IMG/VR virus record: IMGVR_UViG_3300027973_000032
Location: 1 to 64,000 of that record
Origin: a virus
Reading direction: 5' to 3' (one strand)
Length of the DNA stretch: 64,000 nucleotides
Part shown: positions 9,701-16,388 of the stretch, in pieces
Layout of the letters: the number at the start of each line of letters is the position of its first letter
Numbering within the stretch: the stretch's first letter is position 1
Program-made: the position numbers and the translations under genes
The notes under the pieces: generated by a model
Told to the model about the DNA's origin: nothing
Database searches by the model: none
Seen by the model: only the letters and a program-made list of their open reading frames with translations

Positions 9701-12280
9701 AGCAAGTTCTTTAAATTTAAGTTGACCAGCATTGTTAATAATTTGTTCATCAGCTTTGATTGTAGTGCCGTCAACAGTTGATGGAGTTGTTCCGCCAATT
9801 GGGGTACTGTTAATCGTGCCGCCTGTAACTGCAACATTACTAAAACTACTGGATCCAGTACTAGTTACGTTGCCAGTTAGATCTCCACTAAATCCAGTAG
9901 TGGCTGTGATTGTAGTGCCCTTTACTGTACTTGCTGTTGTTGCTCCAATTGGTGTATTATTAATCTTACCACCAGTAACATCAATATCGCTGAAGCTACT
10001 TGTTCCTGTACTGGTCACATTGCCTGTGACATTGCCAGTTAAGTTACCTGTGACATTGCCTGTGACATTGCCAGTTAAGTTACCTGTGACATTGCCTGTG
10101 ACATTACCAGTTAGGTCGCCACTGAATCCAGTGGTAGCTGTAATTGTAGTACCTTTTACAGTAGTTGGATTTGTAGCACCAATTGTTGTAGTATTGATAC
10201 TGCCACCAGTTACAGTAATATTGCTGAAACTACTAGTACCAGTACTGGTCACATTGCCAGTTAGGTTGCCACTAAATTCAGTAGTGGCTGTGATAGTAGT
10301 GCCTTTTATTGTAGTTGGCGTAGTGGCACCTATTGGTGTATTATTAATCTTACCACCAGTAACATCAATATCGCTGAAGCTACTTGTTCCTGTACTGGTC
10401 ACATTGCCTGTGACATTGCCAGTTAGGTTACCTGTGACATTACCAGTTAGGTTACCTGTGACATTGCCTGTGACATTACCAGTTAAGGGTCCACTAAATC
10501 CAGTAGTAGCCGTAATTCCTGTGCCTTTTATAGTACTAGCAGTAGTAGCACCAATTGGTGTATTATTGATACTACCACCAGTTACATCAATACTACTGAA
10601 ACTACTAATGCCAGTGCTGGTCACATTGCCTGTGACATTACCTGTGACATTGCCAGTTAAATCCCCAGTCACATTGCCAGTTAGGTTACCAGTTGTATTG
10701 CCAGTTAGGTTACCAGTTACATTGCCAGTTAGGTTACCACTAAATCCACTAGTAGCTGTGATGGTAGTACCCTTTATGGTACTGGCAGTTGTAGCCCCAA
10801 TTGGCGTAGTATTGATACTGCCACCTGTTATGGTAACATTGCTAAAACTACTTGACCCCGTACTGGTTATATTACCAGTAACTGAACCAGTAAAAGTTGC
10901 ATTGGTACCATCAGTTCCGTTGTCTAAAACCTTAGCATCATTATTAGCAACGATATCACCTTTTAAATCACCTGTGACATTTCCTGAACTATTACCTTCA
11001 AATGATCCTACAAACTTATCTGTGGCAGTGACCACAGTACCAGTAATTGTAGTTCCAGTAATACGGAATGGTATAGTTTTACCAATCTCTGTGTTATCTA
11101 TAGTACCAGGTGTACCTGTAGTTGAATATATTGCTACTTCATTAAATGTGCTTTTTTTATTGCTGTTAACTGATCCAGTGAATACAGCATTAGTTCCATC
11201 ATTGCCATTTTCTAATATTTTACTAGTGCCATCAGAAGCATAAACGTCGCCAATAAGTCTGCCCGTAACTCCTGTGGCAGTGTTAACAGTTCCAGTAAAT
11301 ACAGCATTAGAACCATCTGTACCATTTTCTAGTATCTTTGTTACACCATCAGCAGCATAGATATCACCAATTATATTGCCAGTGAATGTGGCAGGGACGC
11401 TAGTGCCGTTGCCATTCTCTAATACTTTGGTTGTGCCATTACTGGCATACACATCACCTGTCAAGTCTCCTGCGACATTCCCAGTTAGGTTACCTGTGAC
11501 ATTACCAGTCAAGTTACCTGTGACATTGCCTGTGACATTGCCTGTGACATTACCAGTTAAGGGTCCACTAAATCCAGTTGTAGCTGTGATTGTAGTACCT
11601 TTTACAGTACTTGGGGTAGTGGCACCAATTGGTGTGGAATTGATACTACCACCCGTGATTGTAGCACTACTAAAATTACTTGATCCTGTACTGGTTATGT
11701 TGCCTGTAACATCGCCTGTAAATAGAGCATTAAGTCCATTAGTGCCGTTGTCTAATACTCTTATACCATTGGTGGAATATACATCACCTCTTAGGTCGCC
11801 TGTGACATTGCCTGTGACATCGCCTGTGATGTTAACATTTAAGGATCCGCCATTACCTGTTAGATCCAATCCAGCTACTTTGAGAGTACCGGCTACATTT
11901 AAATCACCTTGTATGCCTACCCCTCCTGCTACTGTTAATGCGCCAGTAAATTCATCAACACTAACTTCTTCAGATAAGACACTTACTGTTACAGGATCCT
12001 GTATTTCTAGTAGATTTTTAGTTATATGAACTGTTAGTTCATCGTCATTATAAAAGTTGAGTTCTTCTGAGTCAGTGGCATCTATATAAGTAGTGCCAGC
12101 ATTATTTCTAAATCTTCCTAATACTATAGCATAGTCTAATTGAGTCCAAGTCTTTACACCGTCGCCTATTTTAAAATTCTTATTGGTTAGATCAATACCA
12201 ATCTCACCTTGAGCAAGTTTAGGATTGATTCTGTCCCAGTTTACTAGGGTGTCTCTTCTTAGCTGTATTTTTTTTGCCAT
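3782..12280 (-). CDS. Giant tail fibre protein (2832 aa)
   Basis: The largest gene of the window. Residues 1-55 (KKIQLRRDTLVNWDRINPKL, then GEIGIDLTNKNFKIGDG) have the pattern of the phage fibre N-terminal domain of the Mtd type, which attaches fibres to the particle. Residues ~140-845 are many copies of T-G-N-V-T-G-N-L strings, broken by ~70-100-residue units that begin TPIGATTPSTVKGTTITA. Residues ~905-1100 look like a right-handed beta-helix (VYGDDANDG, VSVQGAGLR, YFTGFTFRDN). The rest is beta-rich, and residues ~2720-2832 match the C-terminus of the 832-aa neighbour. It is probably a long fibre that recognises the host surface. The ATG has a good GGAG site 6 nt upstream, and that site lies inside a hairpin (see 12285-12317). 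Confidence 0.88.
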   Translation of the reverse strand: MAKKIQLRRDTLVNWDRINPKLAQGEIGIDLTNKNFKIGDGVKTWTQLDYAIVLGRFRNNAGTTYIDATDSEELNFYNDDELTVHITKNLLEIQDPVTVSVLSEEVSVDEFTGALTVAGGVGIQGDLNVAGTLKVAGLDLTGNGGSLNVNITGDVTGNVTGDLRGDVYSTNGIRVLDNGTNGLNALFTGDVTGNITSTGSSNFSSATITGGSINSTPIGATTPSTVKGTTITATTGFSGPLTGNVTGNVTGNVTGNLTGNVTGNLTGNVAGDLTGDVYASNGTTKVLENGNGTSVPATFTGNIIGDIYAADGVTKILENGTDGSNAVFTGTVNTATGVTGRLIGDVYASDGTSKILENGNDGTNAVFTGSVNSNKKSTFNEVAIYSTTGTPGTIDNTEIGKTIPFRITGTTITGTVVTATDKFVGSFEGNSSGNVTGDLKGDIVANNDAKVLDNGTDGTNATFTGSVTGNITSTGSSSFSNVTITGGSINTTPIGATTASTIKGTTITATSGFSGNLTGNVTGNLTGNTTGNLTGNVTGDLTGNVTGNVTGNVTSTGISSFSSIDVTGGSINNTPIGATTASTIKGTGITATTGFSGPLTGNVTGNVTGNLTGNVTGNLTGNVTGNVTSTGTSSFSDIDVTGGKINNTPIGATTPTTIKGTTITATTEFSGNLTGNVTSTGTSSFSNITVTGGSINTTTIGATNPTTVKGTTITATTGFSGDLTGNVTGNVTGNLTGNVTGNVTGNLTGNVTGNVTSTGTSSFSDIDVTGGKINNTPIGATTASTVKGTTITATTGFSGDLTGNVTSTGSSSFSNVAVTGGTINSTPIGGTTPSTVDGTTIKADEQIINNAGQLKFKELAANGVTSVNLKAPDYLLSSYTMTLPPALGLDGYILGQNATGELEFVSPDAFGGGKVNVSNVYGDDANDGINKPVKTVKRALQIASGIVYDANGKPNDKKLVVSVANGEYYEDNPIIIPDNVSVQGAGLRACNIRPLNANLDMLRVRNACYFTGFTFRDNLNINGTPQFTFDYAVSFDDPADTNCDRTGYTNMPDTRPTITISPYIQNCSIISFLGGNGVLVDGNKVNSPNKPRNPNEVENPVEGPEPEQGKSMVANAFTMLSFGGTGWRVINDAYAQIVSCFQIFCLNGSYCQSGGYLSITNSATNFGKYALRASGYSPNAFSFNRGVVVGTGTNGAQQTIQAIGFGQLPVQDYVIRFRDTAYKNAYFDLLENKTRLQTAVIDWITIQVNGNISPFTSGFVYDEDKCHRDVGLLVEAVANDVLTGGNSRSVEAGLSYANADVAALTAQTLQNIAAFEYLKQECMAVVVDLGIDFIVEQKFDIIIGIIDDPASAPVSISYSNVGDISANYQPISASDYVNFNAATSVDAGDNVFNITGHGLLNGQKVIYNSNTFATVPGLTNEQTYYVDFITVNQFGLFYDNSLTSRVNILGTSTGQQRFVKNVKEFYIDTIVDSHTDYQKLTLDAGDYKFVTGRVVEGETGGSPNRAYVYTYDPLTYELIVSLDYVTVNNVISRRPFNDTSIINYDHSASPVASIVVNAYDSINTLYTVDVKILPVTNGTQLINLGNLPEKQIWLHRPSIVNSSSHSWEYAGSGTDYNALPQNGGKGDPDYEQFSDLPGRVYTSGTNELGDFKVGDFIKAENKTGNVTFTNTVTIGALAALRLAVGNVTIEEFSTDIGLGDNEVGGPKDTRLSTQLAVKSYLANRLGDFIDKRVSTNNVSGAIPQLNSLGQLNADLIPPVRNFLSYRSQGYDSRLVQVENVPAVNLLNGDLATETYSIQELTLDRAITAADGTVVVQNTTGAKGVIIGNVAAATLITVGSYLKSTFNAAFNTTDTLVIDGDSTPSDTNQSVTPSNVGPVTTGQTVNYILSEQEPSQFLVLDPSKDYDFTGITSVVGANYQAIGTVTGTVYGVLYSLDNANIVGGSGYTPASGFQVYTNVPLVSITGTGIGAIADITVTNGSVTNVYLVRGGSGYAVNDQIRAAYTNIGGTYAVQFNIRVTSIQKRLYVDIVGSQKFTASSVVPEYIYDNNALINTVTLTTNSVKSFNAASVGGNVDYINSRITISSHGFTNGDPVKYTSSPYVNIGGLVGGSVYYIKVYDSDTIELCTDYTIQNKIAFVSSGTGTQSLTVSAVDLIKDTIYLPTHGFNTGDPICLTGAALPNGIPSGNFYFIGSETTNSFTLHQLKADALSSINGQTFNPINLSSTGSGSATFTLQNVQITSVVNTGSTLAINWSSLSANNIDASNIVSGIINTSRLATGTANTGTFLRGDSSWARAVQTLKTGANSPLSLTGDFFTNGGTNNFYADVTVNIDPVDGTRGDALYSNSGVVAFSKNQFTIGDGVTAGKVFIKDNVIDAATVNGNNSSYLLDSVNHTTQPVNKGGTNLTSYTSGDMIYANGTTSLGKLNIGSANKILVSTGSAPSWSDSLNFKDLTVDGNVNLGGIVAITSGKLTIADKNIQLGVISALNNKTGVIADAASLSTITGLASTSGITGGMLLSKVSGVGAFGSNARVVDVLNTTSFTFQADDANTVGSITFNIGGVSDYTADNGGVTVKGADDKTFVWKRATSSWTSSDNLDLAVSKVYKINGTQVLSASSLGSGVTGSSLTTVGTIGTGTWQGTIVAPTYGGTGINNGANTLTLGGSLSTTGAYSTNLTATATTNITLPTTGTLATLDNIETFSNKSLTSPTITGTGSIAAGLLTLDSETVLIDSSTLTTTTTATDQVAATVNGIKYRTVEFTVSVTSGSYYHALKILVVHDGASVFLTQYGEILSNPSQLLATFTADISANNIRLLTTPVFNDTVYKVSINAISV
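9750..11860 (-). repeat. Coding repeat: G-N-V/L-T units in the giant fibre
   Basis: Dozens of near-identical 12-bp units (plus strand: ACATTGCCTGTG, ACATTGCCAGTT and variants) encode T-G-N-V-T-G-N-L. They are grouped in blocks separated by a longer repeated segment. Such arrays can recombine and change fibre length. Confidence 0.85.
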
Positions 12281-12284
12281 TCTT

Positions 12285-12317
12285 GTCTCCAGCGATTTGC
12301 TTGGAGACTGACTCCAA
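12285..12317 (-). promoter_or_regulatory. Competing hairpins over the ribosome-binding site of the giant fibre
   Basis: In the minus-strand RNA three segments follow one another: TTGGAG (A, 12312-12317), GTCTCCAA (B, 12300-12308 region) and TGGAGAC (C, 12285-12291). A pairs with B (6 bp, 5-nt loop) or B pairs with C (GTCTCCA with TGGAGAC, 7 bp, 10-nt loop). C contains the GGAG ribosome-binding site of the fibre gene, so the B-C form would block translation and the A-B form would free it. Confidence 0.55.
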
Positions 12318-12331
12318 ACCGCCCATAAAAC

Positions 12332-12339
12332 TATTTATT
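12332..12339 (-). promoter_or_regulatory. Late-promoter-like motif AATAAATA
   Basis: AATAAATA on the minus strand, 52 nt before the giant fibre start. This leaves room for the leader RNA with the two hairpins. Confidence 0.55.
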
Positions 12340-12365
12340 AAGAACGGCTTGGTTATTAAATGAGC

Positions 12366-12656
12366 TTAGGCTAATTGAATTCCGCTGGTCTTGCTTAGAT
12401 ATTGCTTGCCAATATCATCATCTGTTCGAGCAAAAGTGATAACTGCTGTTCTAGCAATGGCATACTCTTCTTCAGGTCTCACTGTCATCATGTATGGAAC
12501 CATGCCCATACCCTGCTGACTCATCATTAACACACTGGGCTTGGTAACATAAAAATTGATACCATCTTCACGTACATAACGCCCAAGAATCTCTTCTCCG
12601 CTACTTACTTTGAAACTGATAATATCATTGGTTTTAAACTTATTTTCAACTAACAT
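12366..12656 (-). CDS. Small beta-rich protein, possibly Sm-like (96 aa)
   Basis: The last gene of the nrd transcription unit, 2 nt after glutaredoxin. Residues ~10-45 (NDIISFKVSSGEEILGRYV, then INFYVTKPSVLMM) have the strand pattern of an Sm/SH3-like barrel, followed by a Met-rich stretch (MMSQQGMGMVPYMM). Comparable small proteins occur in T4-like marine phages, without a proven function as far as I know. The Sm-like label comes from the fold pattern only. Confidence 0.6.
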   Translation of the reverse strand: MLVENKFKTNDIISFKVSSGEEILGRYVREDGINFYVTKPSVLMMSQQGMGMVPYMMTVRPEEEYAIARTAVITFARTDDDIGKQYLSKTSGIQLA

Positions 12657-12658
12657 TT

Positions 12659-12901
12659 TTATCCTTTGTATTGTTCGAAAAACTCTGCTGGCTTGCTGTC
12701 TAAACCTTGAAACCCACCTGGTAATAAGGTCGTACCATCAAAGATCTGTGGCACACTACGCAAACCTTGATCCATTAAGAACTCCTTAGAGTCAGGATCA
12801 TCTTGTACATTGATTGCTTTATAAGGAACGCCTTTACTTTCCAATAGAGCTTTAGCTCTGTCACAAAATGGACAGTTATTTTTTGTATATACTGTTAACA
12901 T
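12659..12901 (-). CDS. Glutaredoxin
   Basis: An 80-residue thioredoxin-fold protein with the CPFC redox centre near residue 10 (NNCPFCDRAKALLESKG), the cis-proline segment SVPQIF and a GG pair near the end. It would reduce the C-terminal cysteine pair of NrdA, whose tail ends CESCKL. It lies 18 nt downstream of nrdB and on the same strand, the usual phage arrangement of nrdA-nrdB-nrdC. The length is typical of the small GrxA/GrxC/NrdC class. Confidence 0.92.
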   Translation of the reverse strand: MLTVYTKNNCPFCDRAKALLESKGVPYKAINVQDDPDSKEFLMDQGLRSVPQIFDGTTLLPGGFQGLDSKPAEFFEQYKG

Positions 12902-12919
12902 TACTTCTCCTTTGAAGGA

Positions 12920-14020
12920 TTATAACATGGGCAATTCATCATAGTCAATACTATCGCCCATAATTCCTATAACATAATTAGTCGACTCGTTTTCCTGCAA
13001 AGCAGTCTGCTTTTTACTAGTATCACTATGCTTGTTAAACCAAGGAATAGGAGTGGTCTTGGGAGCAGGACTCATATACTTTAAACCAATATCCTTTAAG
13101 GCTGCGGCTGCTGTATAATCCACAAAGTCTTTTAGAATGTTGGCATTTAATCCAATCACTGGCCCTTTCTTAAACAAATACTCTGCCCATGCCTTTTCCT
13201 CTGCAATTACTGACAAGTACATAGCATATACTTCTTGTTCACAATCCTGCTTGGCCTTGGCAAATCTTGCATCTTCCTTAACTACTTGATTGATTAACCA
13301 AGCTGTCCAGCCTTTATGTAATAGTTCATCTTGTAGGATTAAACTAATAATATTGCCATTACCAATGAAGATCTTGTTCTCTACCATGGCTAGGCTGGTG
13401 GCAAATGACACCATAAACCTAAATGCTTCTAGGGCATAACTAGCATTGAGCGCCATCCAGATAGATCTAATATGTACAGTTTCATTAATTGATTCACCAA
13501 GCTCTTTATGACAATTGATCATGTGTAATTCGTCATAGTAATTGCCCACATTACTGGCCATGTCTACTATCTCTTTGGTGTCATGGATAGTATTAAACAC
13601 ATCTTTAGGTACATTATAGATATTACGTATGATATGACTATATGATCTACTATGAATATTAGTTTCAAAGAAACTCCAATTATACATCAATGCTTCCATT
13701 TCAGGTAAACTTACACACGGCGTGAACACTTGTGCTGGGCCACGTCCTTGTATACTATCCAAGGCTGTTTGACGTAATAGATTACTGGTAAAGATATGTT
13801 TTACACTGTCACTGGCATCTTTGAAATCGCTGGCATCTTTGGTCAAACTGATTTCTTCTGGAACCCAAAAGAAACCACGTGCTGTCTGTTCAAAGTCTAC
13901 AATCTTTTTATATTTTACTTCTTCAAAACGTTGAATGGTCACTGGTCCGGCTGGATCCAAAAACATTTTGCGATTTAAATAGTCTGTCTTAGTAGTTAGG
14001 TTATATTGTTCTTTACTCAT
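12920..14020 (-). CDS. nrdB: Ribonucleotide reductase, beta subunit
   Basis: Class I small subunit of 366 aa, which makes the diiron-tyrosyl radical used by NrdA to turn ribonucleotides into deoxyribonucleotides. Clear landmarks: FFWVPEEI, LDSIQG (first Asp ligand), HSRSYSHIIRN (His ligand and radical Tyr), YALEAFRF (Glu ligand) and QDELLHKG (Glu and His ligands). One oddity: the usual E-x-x-H metal motif reads ETNIH, one residue longer than in E. coli and T4. The start overlaps the end of nrdA by 4 nt, so translation is probably coupled. It would supply DNA precursors during infection. Confidence 0.95.
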   Translation of the reverse strand: MSKEQYNLTTKTDYLNRKMFLDPAGPVTIQRFEEVKYKKIVDFEQTARGFFWVPEEISLTKDASDFKDASDSVKHIFTSNLLRQTALDSIQGRGPAQVFTPCVSLPEMEALMYNWSFFETNIHSRSYSHIIRNIYNVPKDVFNTIHDTKEIVDMASNVGNYYDELHMINCHKELGESINETVHIRSIWMALNASYALEAFRFMVSFATSLAMVENKIFIGNGNIISLILQDELLHKGWTAWLINQVVKEDARFAKAKQDCEQEVYAMYLSVIAEEKAWAEYLFKKGPVIGLNANILKDFVDYTAAAALKDIGLKYMSPAPKTTPIPWFNKHSDTSKKQTALQENESTNYVIGIMGDSIDYDELPML

Positions 14021-16347
14021 AATTTACAGGATTCGCAGTCCTCCTCAATTAATTCTCTTTGATTATGAAATCCATTATAATGTACTTCAGGTGTGGGTTC
14101 GGGCATTTTACTACCTTGCTTGTCAATTAAACTATAGTACAGTGTCTTCAATCCCCAAATGTGTGCTTGCATTAGGTTCTTAGCAATTAATGTGCTAGGC
14201 ACTTTACGATCTGCAAAATGCTTGGGACTATAGAATGTATTGGTACTGATGCTTTGATCCACATAGGCAGCCAATACTGCTGCTGTTTTCAAATAGCCAA
14301 CGCAATCTCGTTGTTCCCACATAAGTTGATAACGATTTTTAAGCCTATGGTACTCTGGAACAACTTGAATGAAACTGCCTGCTTTACTTTCCTTCACACT
14401 GATTAGGCTCATGGGCATTTCAATACCATTAGTACTGTTAATGACCACACTACTGGACTCCACCGGAGCAATAGCCATCAATGTGGCATTGCGTACACCG
14501 TACTGTTTCATATTAGCACGTAAGATTTCCCAATCAAGTTCTGGTGTAAACTCAGCTAATTCATTTACAGCACTGGCTCTGAGTTCCCAAGGAAAAATGC
14601 CTTGTCCATATCTTGTCTTATGACTGTCCTTACATGGGCCACGTTCTTTGGCCAACTCCACAGTGGCTTGAGTTAAGTAGTAGGCTTGATGCTCCATCCA
14701 ACTTTTAACATCTTGTAAGGCATCCTTATCACCATACTTATAGCCGCGCTTGGCATGCCAATAGGCCAAGTTAGTTACTCCAATGCCTAATGGTTGGATT
14801 TCGTCATTGCTTAGTTTAGACTGAATACTGAGGAAGTCCTGATAATCAAGGATGTTGCATAGGCTGCGCTGGAGAATGCGACAAGCACGGCGCATATCCT
14901 CAGGATTTCTGAACGCACCCCAGTTAATCGATCCCAAGGTACAAAGAGCGATACGGCCATCGCTGTCATCCAAACGCTTAAAAGGGCGAGTAGGAAGTAG
15001 AATTTCACAACAAAGATTACTCTGGTAAATTGTATGATAGTCAGGATCAAATGGGCCCTGCTTCATTACGTTGTCAATGAACACCAAATAGATACGTCCT
15101 GTATCTGTGCGTTCTTTTAAGATGCCACTTTTGAATACTTCTTCAGCACTCATAGTTTTTTTACGAATGCCATCTTGACGTTCGTATTTCACATAGAGTT
15201 CTTCGAACTTTTCCGTGTTGGAGTAGAAGGCTTCGTAGAGGTCCGGTACTTGGTTTGGGTCGAAGAACGTAATATTCTCTTTGTTCTTAAACCTACGCCA
15301 GAAGAATGCTGAGAGTACGACACCATAGTCCATATGTCTGACTCGGGTTTCTTCTGTTCCTTGATTATTTTTGAGCACAATAAGGTCATCAAATTGGTGA
15401 TGCCAGATCGGATAGAACACAGTAGCTGACGCATTTCTAATCCCTCCTTGTGAACAGGATCTAAGATCCCCAAACCATTTCTTTAAGAACGGAATCATGC
15501 CAGTATGCATGATCTCGCCTCCCCTAATTGGACTACCTAATGGACGCAGTCTGCCAATCTCTAACCCAATTCCAGCACGTTTACTAGCATACTTGGCCAT
15601 CATTTCGCCACTGGCGAAAATACTGTCTAAATCGTCATCACTGCGTATGAGAACGCAACTACTAAACTGCTTAGTAGGGGTTCCGAGACCAGCCAATACT
15701 GGAGTCGCCAAAGTAAATAACCCATCACTGGCTGCATTGTAATACTCCTTGATATAACGCATTCTGGCAGCTAACGGTTCTTCCTTATGAAAGATAGTGG
15801 CTGCTGCTATAATATAGCGAACTTGTGGTGTTTCATAAATTTCTTTTGTGCTACGATTACGTACTAGATACTTTTCAATTAATTGTTCAATGGCAGCATA
15901 ACTGTATTCTTCATCACGTTCATGTCGAACAAACAAATCAATATTATTCCAATCTGATTCAGTATACCATGTTAGTAGTTCAGGAGTATATAGTCCTACT
16001 TCCACATTGCGTTTAACTATGTCATAGAGCCTAGGAACATCATATTGACCGTAGACATCTTTACGTAGCATACTGAGACGTTGTTTGCCTGCCACATATT
16101 GATAGTTAGTATTGCCAACATCTGGATTACTTTCAATATCAATCAAATCAACGATAGCACGTAGGGTAATCCCATCAATTTCCTTAGTGGTAATGCCATC
16201 GTAGAAGTGTGGCTGTGCTTTGATCTCTATCATGCTTTGGCTCACATCTGCAATACCACTGCATACTTTAGCTATCTGTGTCTGCCATTTGGAAAGGTCT
16301 AGTGGTACGCTATCCCCGTTTCTTTTTTTCACCGTGATTTTATTCAT
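14017..16347 (-). CDS. nrdA: Ribonucleotide reductase, alpha subunit
   Basis: Class I large subunit, 776 aa, full length. Residues 1-~95 form an ATP-cone (KITVKKRNGDSVPLDL and following), which suggests allosteric activity control. The catalytic core has LATPVLAGLGTPTKQFSSCV (first redox Cys), NLCCEI near residue 443 (radical-bearing Cys in N-L-C-x-E), ALCTLGSINW (second redox Cys) and VESSSVVINSTNG. The tail ends CESCKL, the Cys pair reduced by glutaredoxin. It heads the operon nrdA-nrdB-grx-small protein. Compared with E. coli NrdA (761 aa) nothing is missing. Confidence 0.96.
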   Translation of the reverse strand: MNKITVKKRNGDSVPLDLSKWQTQIAKVCSGIADVSQSMIEIKAQPHFYDGITTKEIDGITLRAIVDLIDIESNPDVGNTNYQYVAGKQRLSMLRKDVYGQYDVPRLYDIVKRNVEVGLYTPELLTWYTESDWNNIDLFVRHERDEEYSYAAIEQLIEKYLVRNRSTKEIYETPQVRYIIAAATIFHKEEPLAARMRYIKEYYNAASDGLFTLATPVLAGLGTPTKQFSSCVLIRSDDDLDSIFASGEMMAKYASKRAGIGLEIGRLRPLGSPIRGGEIMHTGMIPFLKKWFGDLRSCSQGGIRNASATVFYPIWHHQFDDLIVLKNNQGTEETRVRHMDYGVVLSAFFWRRFKNKENITFFDPNQVPDLYEAFYSNTEKFEELYVKYERQDGIRKKTMSAEEVFKSGILKERTDTGRIYLVFIDNVMKQGPFDPDYHTIYQSNLCCEILLPTRPFKRLDDSDGRIALCTLGSINWGAFRNPEDMRRACRILQRSLCNILDYQDFLSIQSKLSNDEIQPLGIGVTNLAYWHAKRGYKYGDKDALQDVKSWMEHQAYYLTQATVELAKERGPCKDSHKTRYGQGIFPWELRASAVNELAEFTPELDWEILRANMKQYGVRNATLMAIAPVESSSVVINSTNGIEMPMSLISVKESKAGSFIQVVPEYHRLKNRYQLMWEQRDCVGYLKTAAVLAAYVDQSISTNTFYSPKHFADRKVPSTLIAKNLMQAHIWGLKTLYYSLIDKQGSKMPEPTPEVHYNGFHNQRELIEEDCESCKL

Positions 16348-16388
16348 AGCCTTATTTTACAGTAGTTTTACAAATAAGCCAAATCTTA

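Noticed and set aside
9732-11243. 503-codon open frame on the plus strand, opposite the giant fibre gene
   Set aside because: It mirrors the repeats of the fibre gene: the translated text is a monotonous Leu/Pro/Val pattern, with no start signal, and it lies inside a convincing gene.
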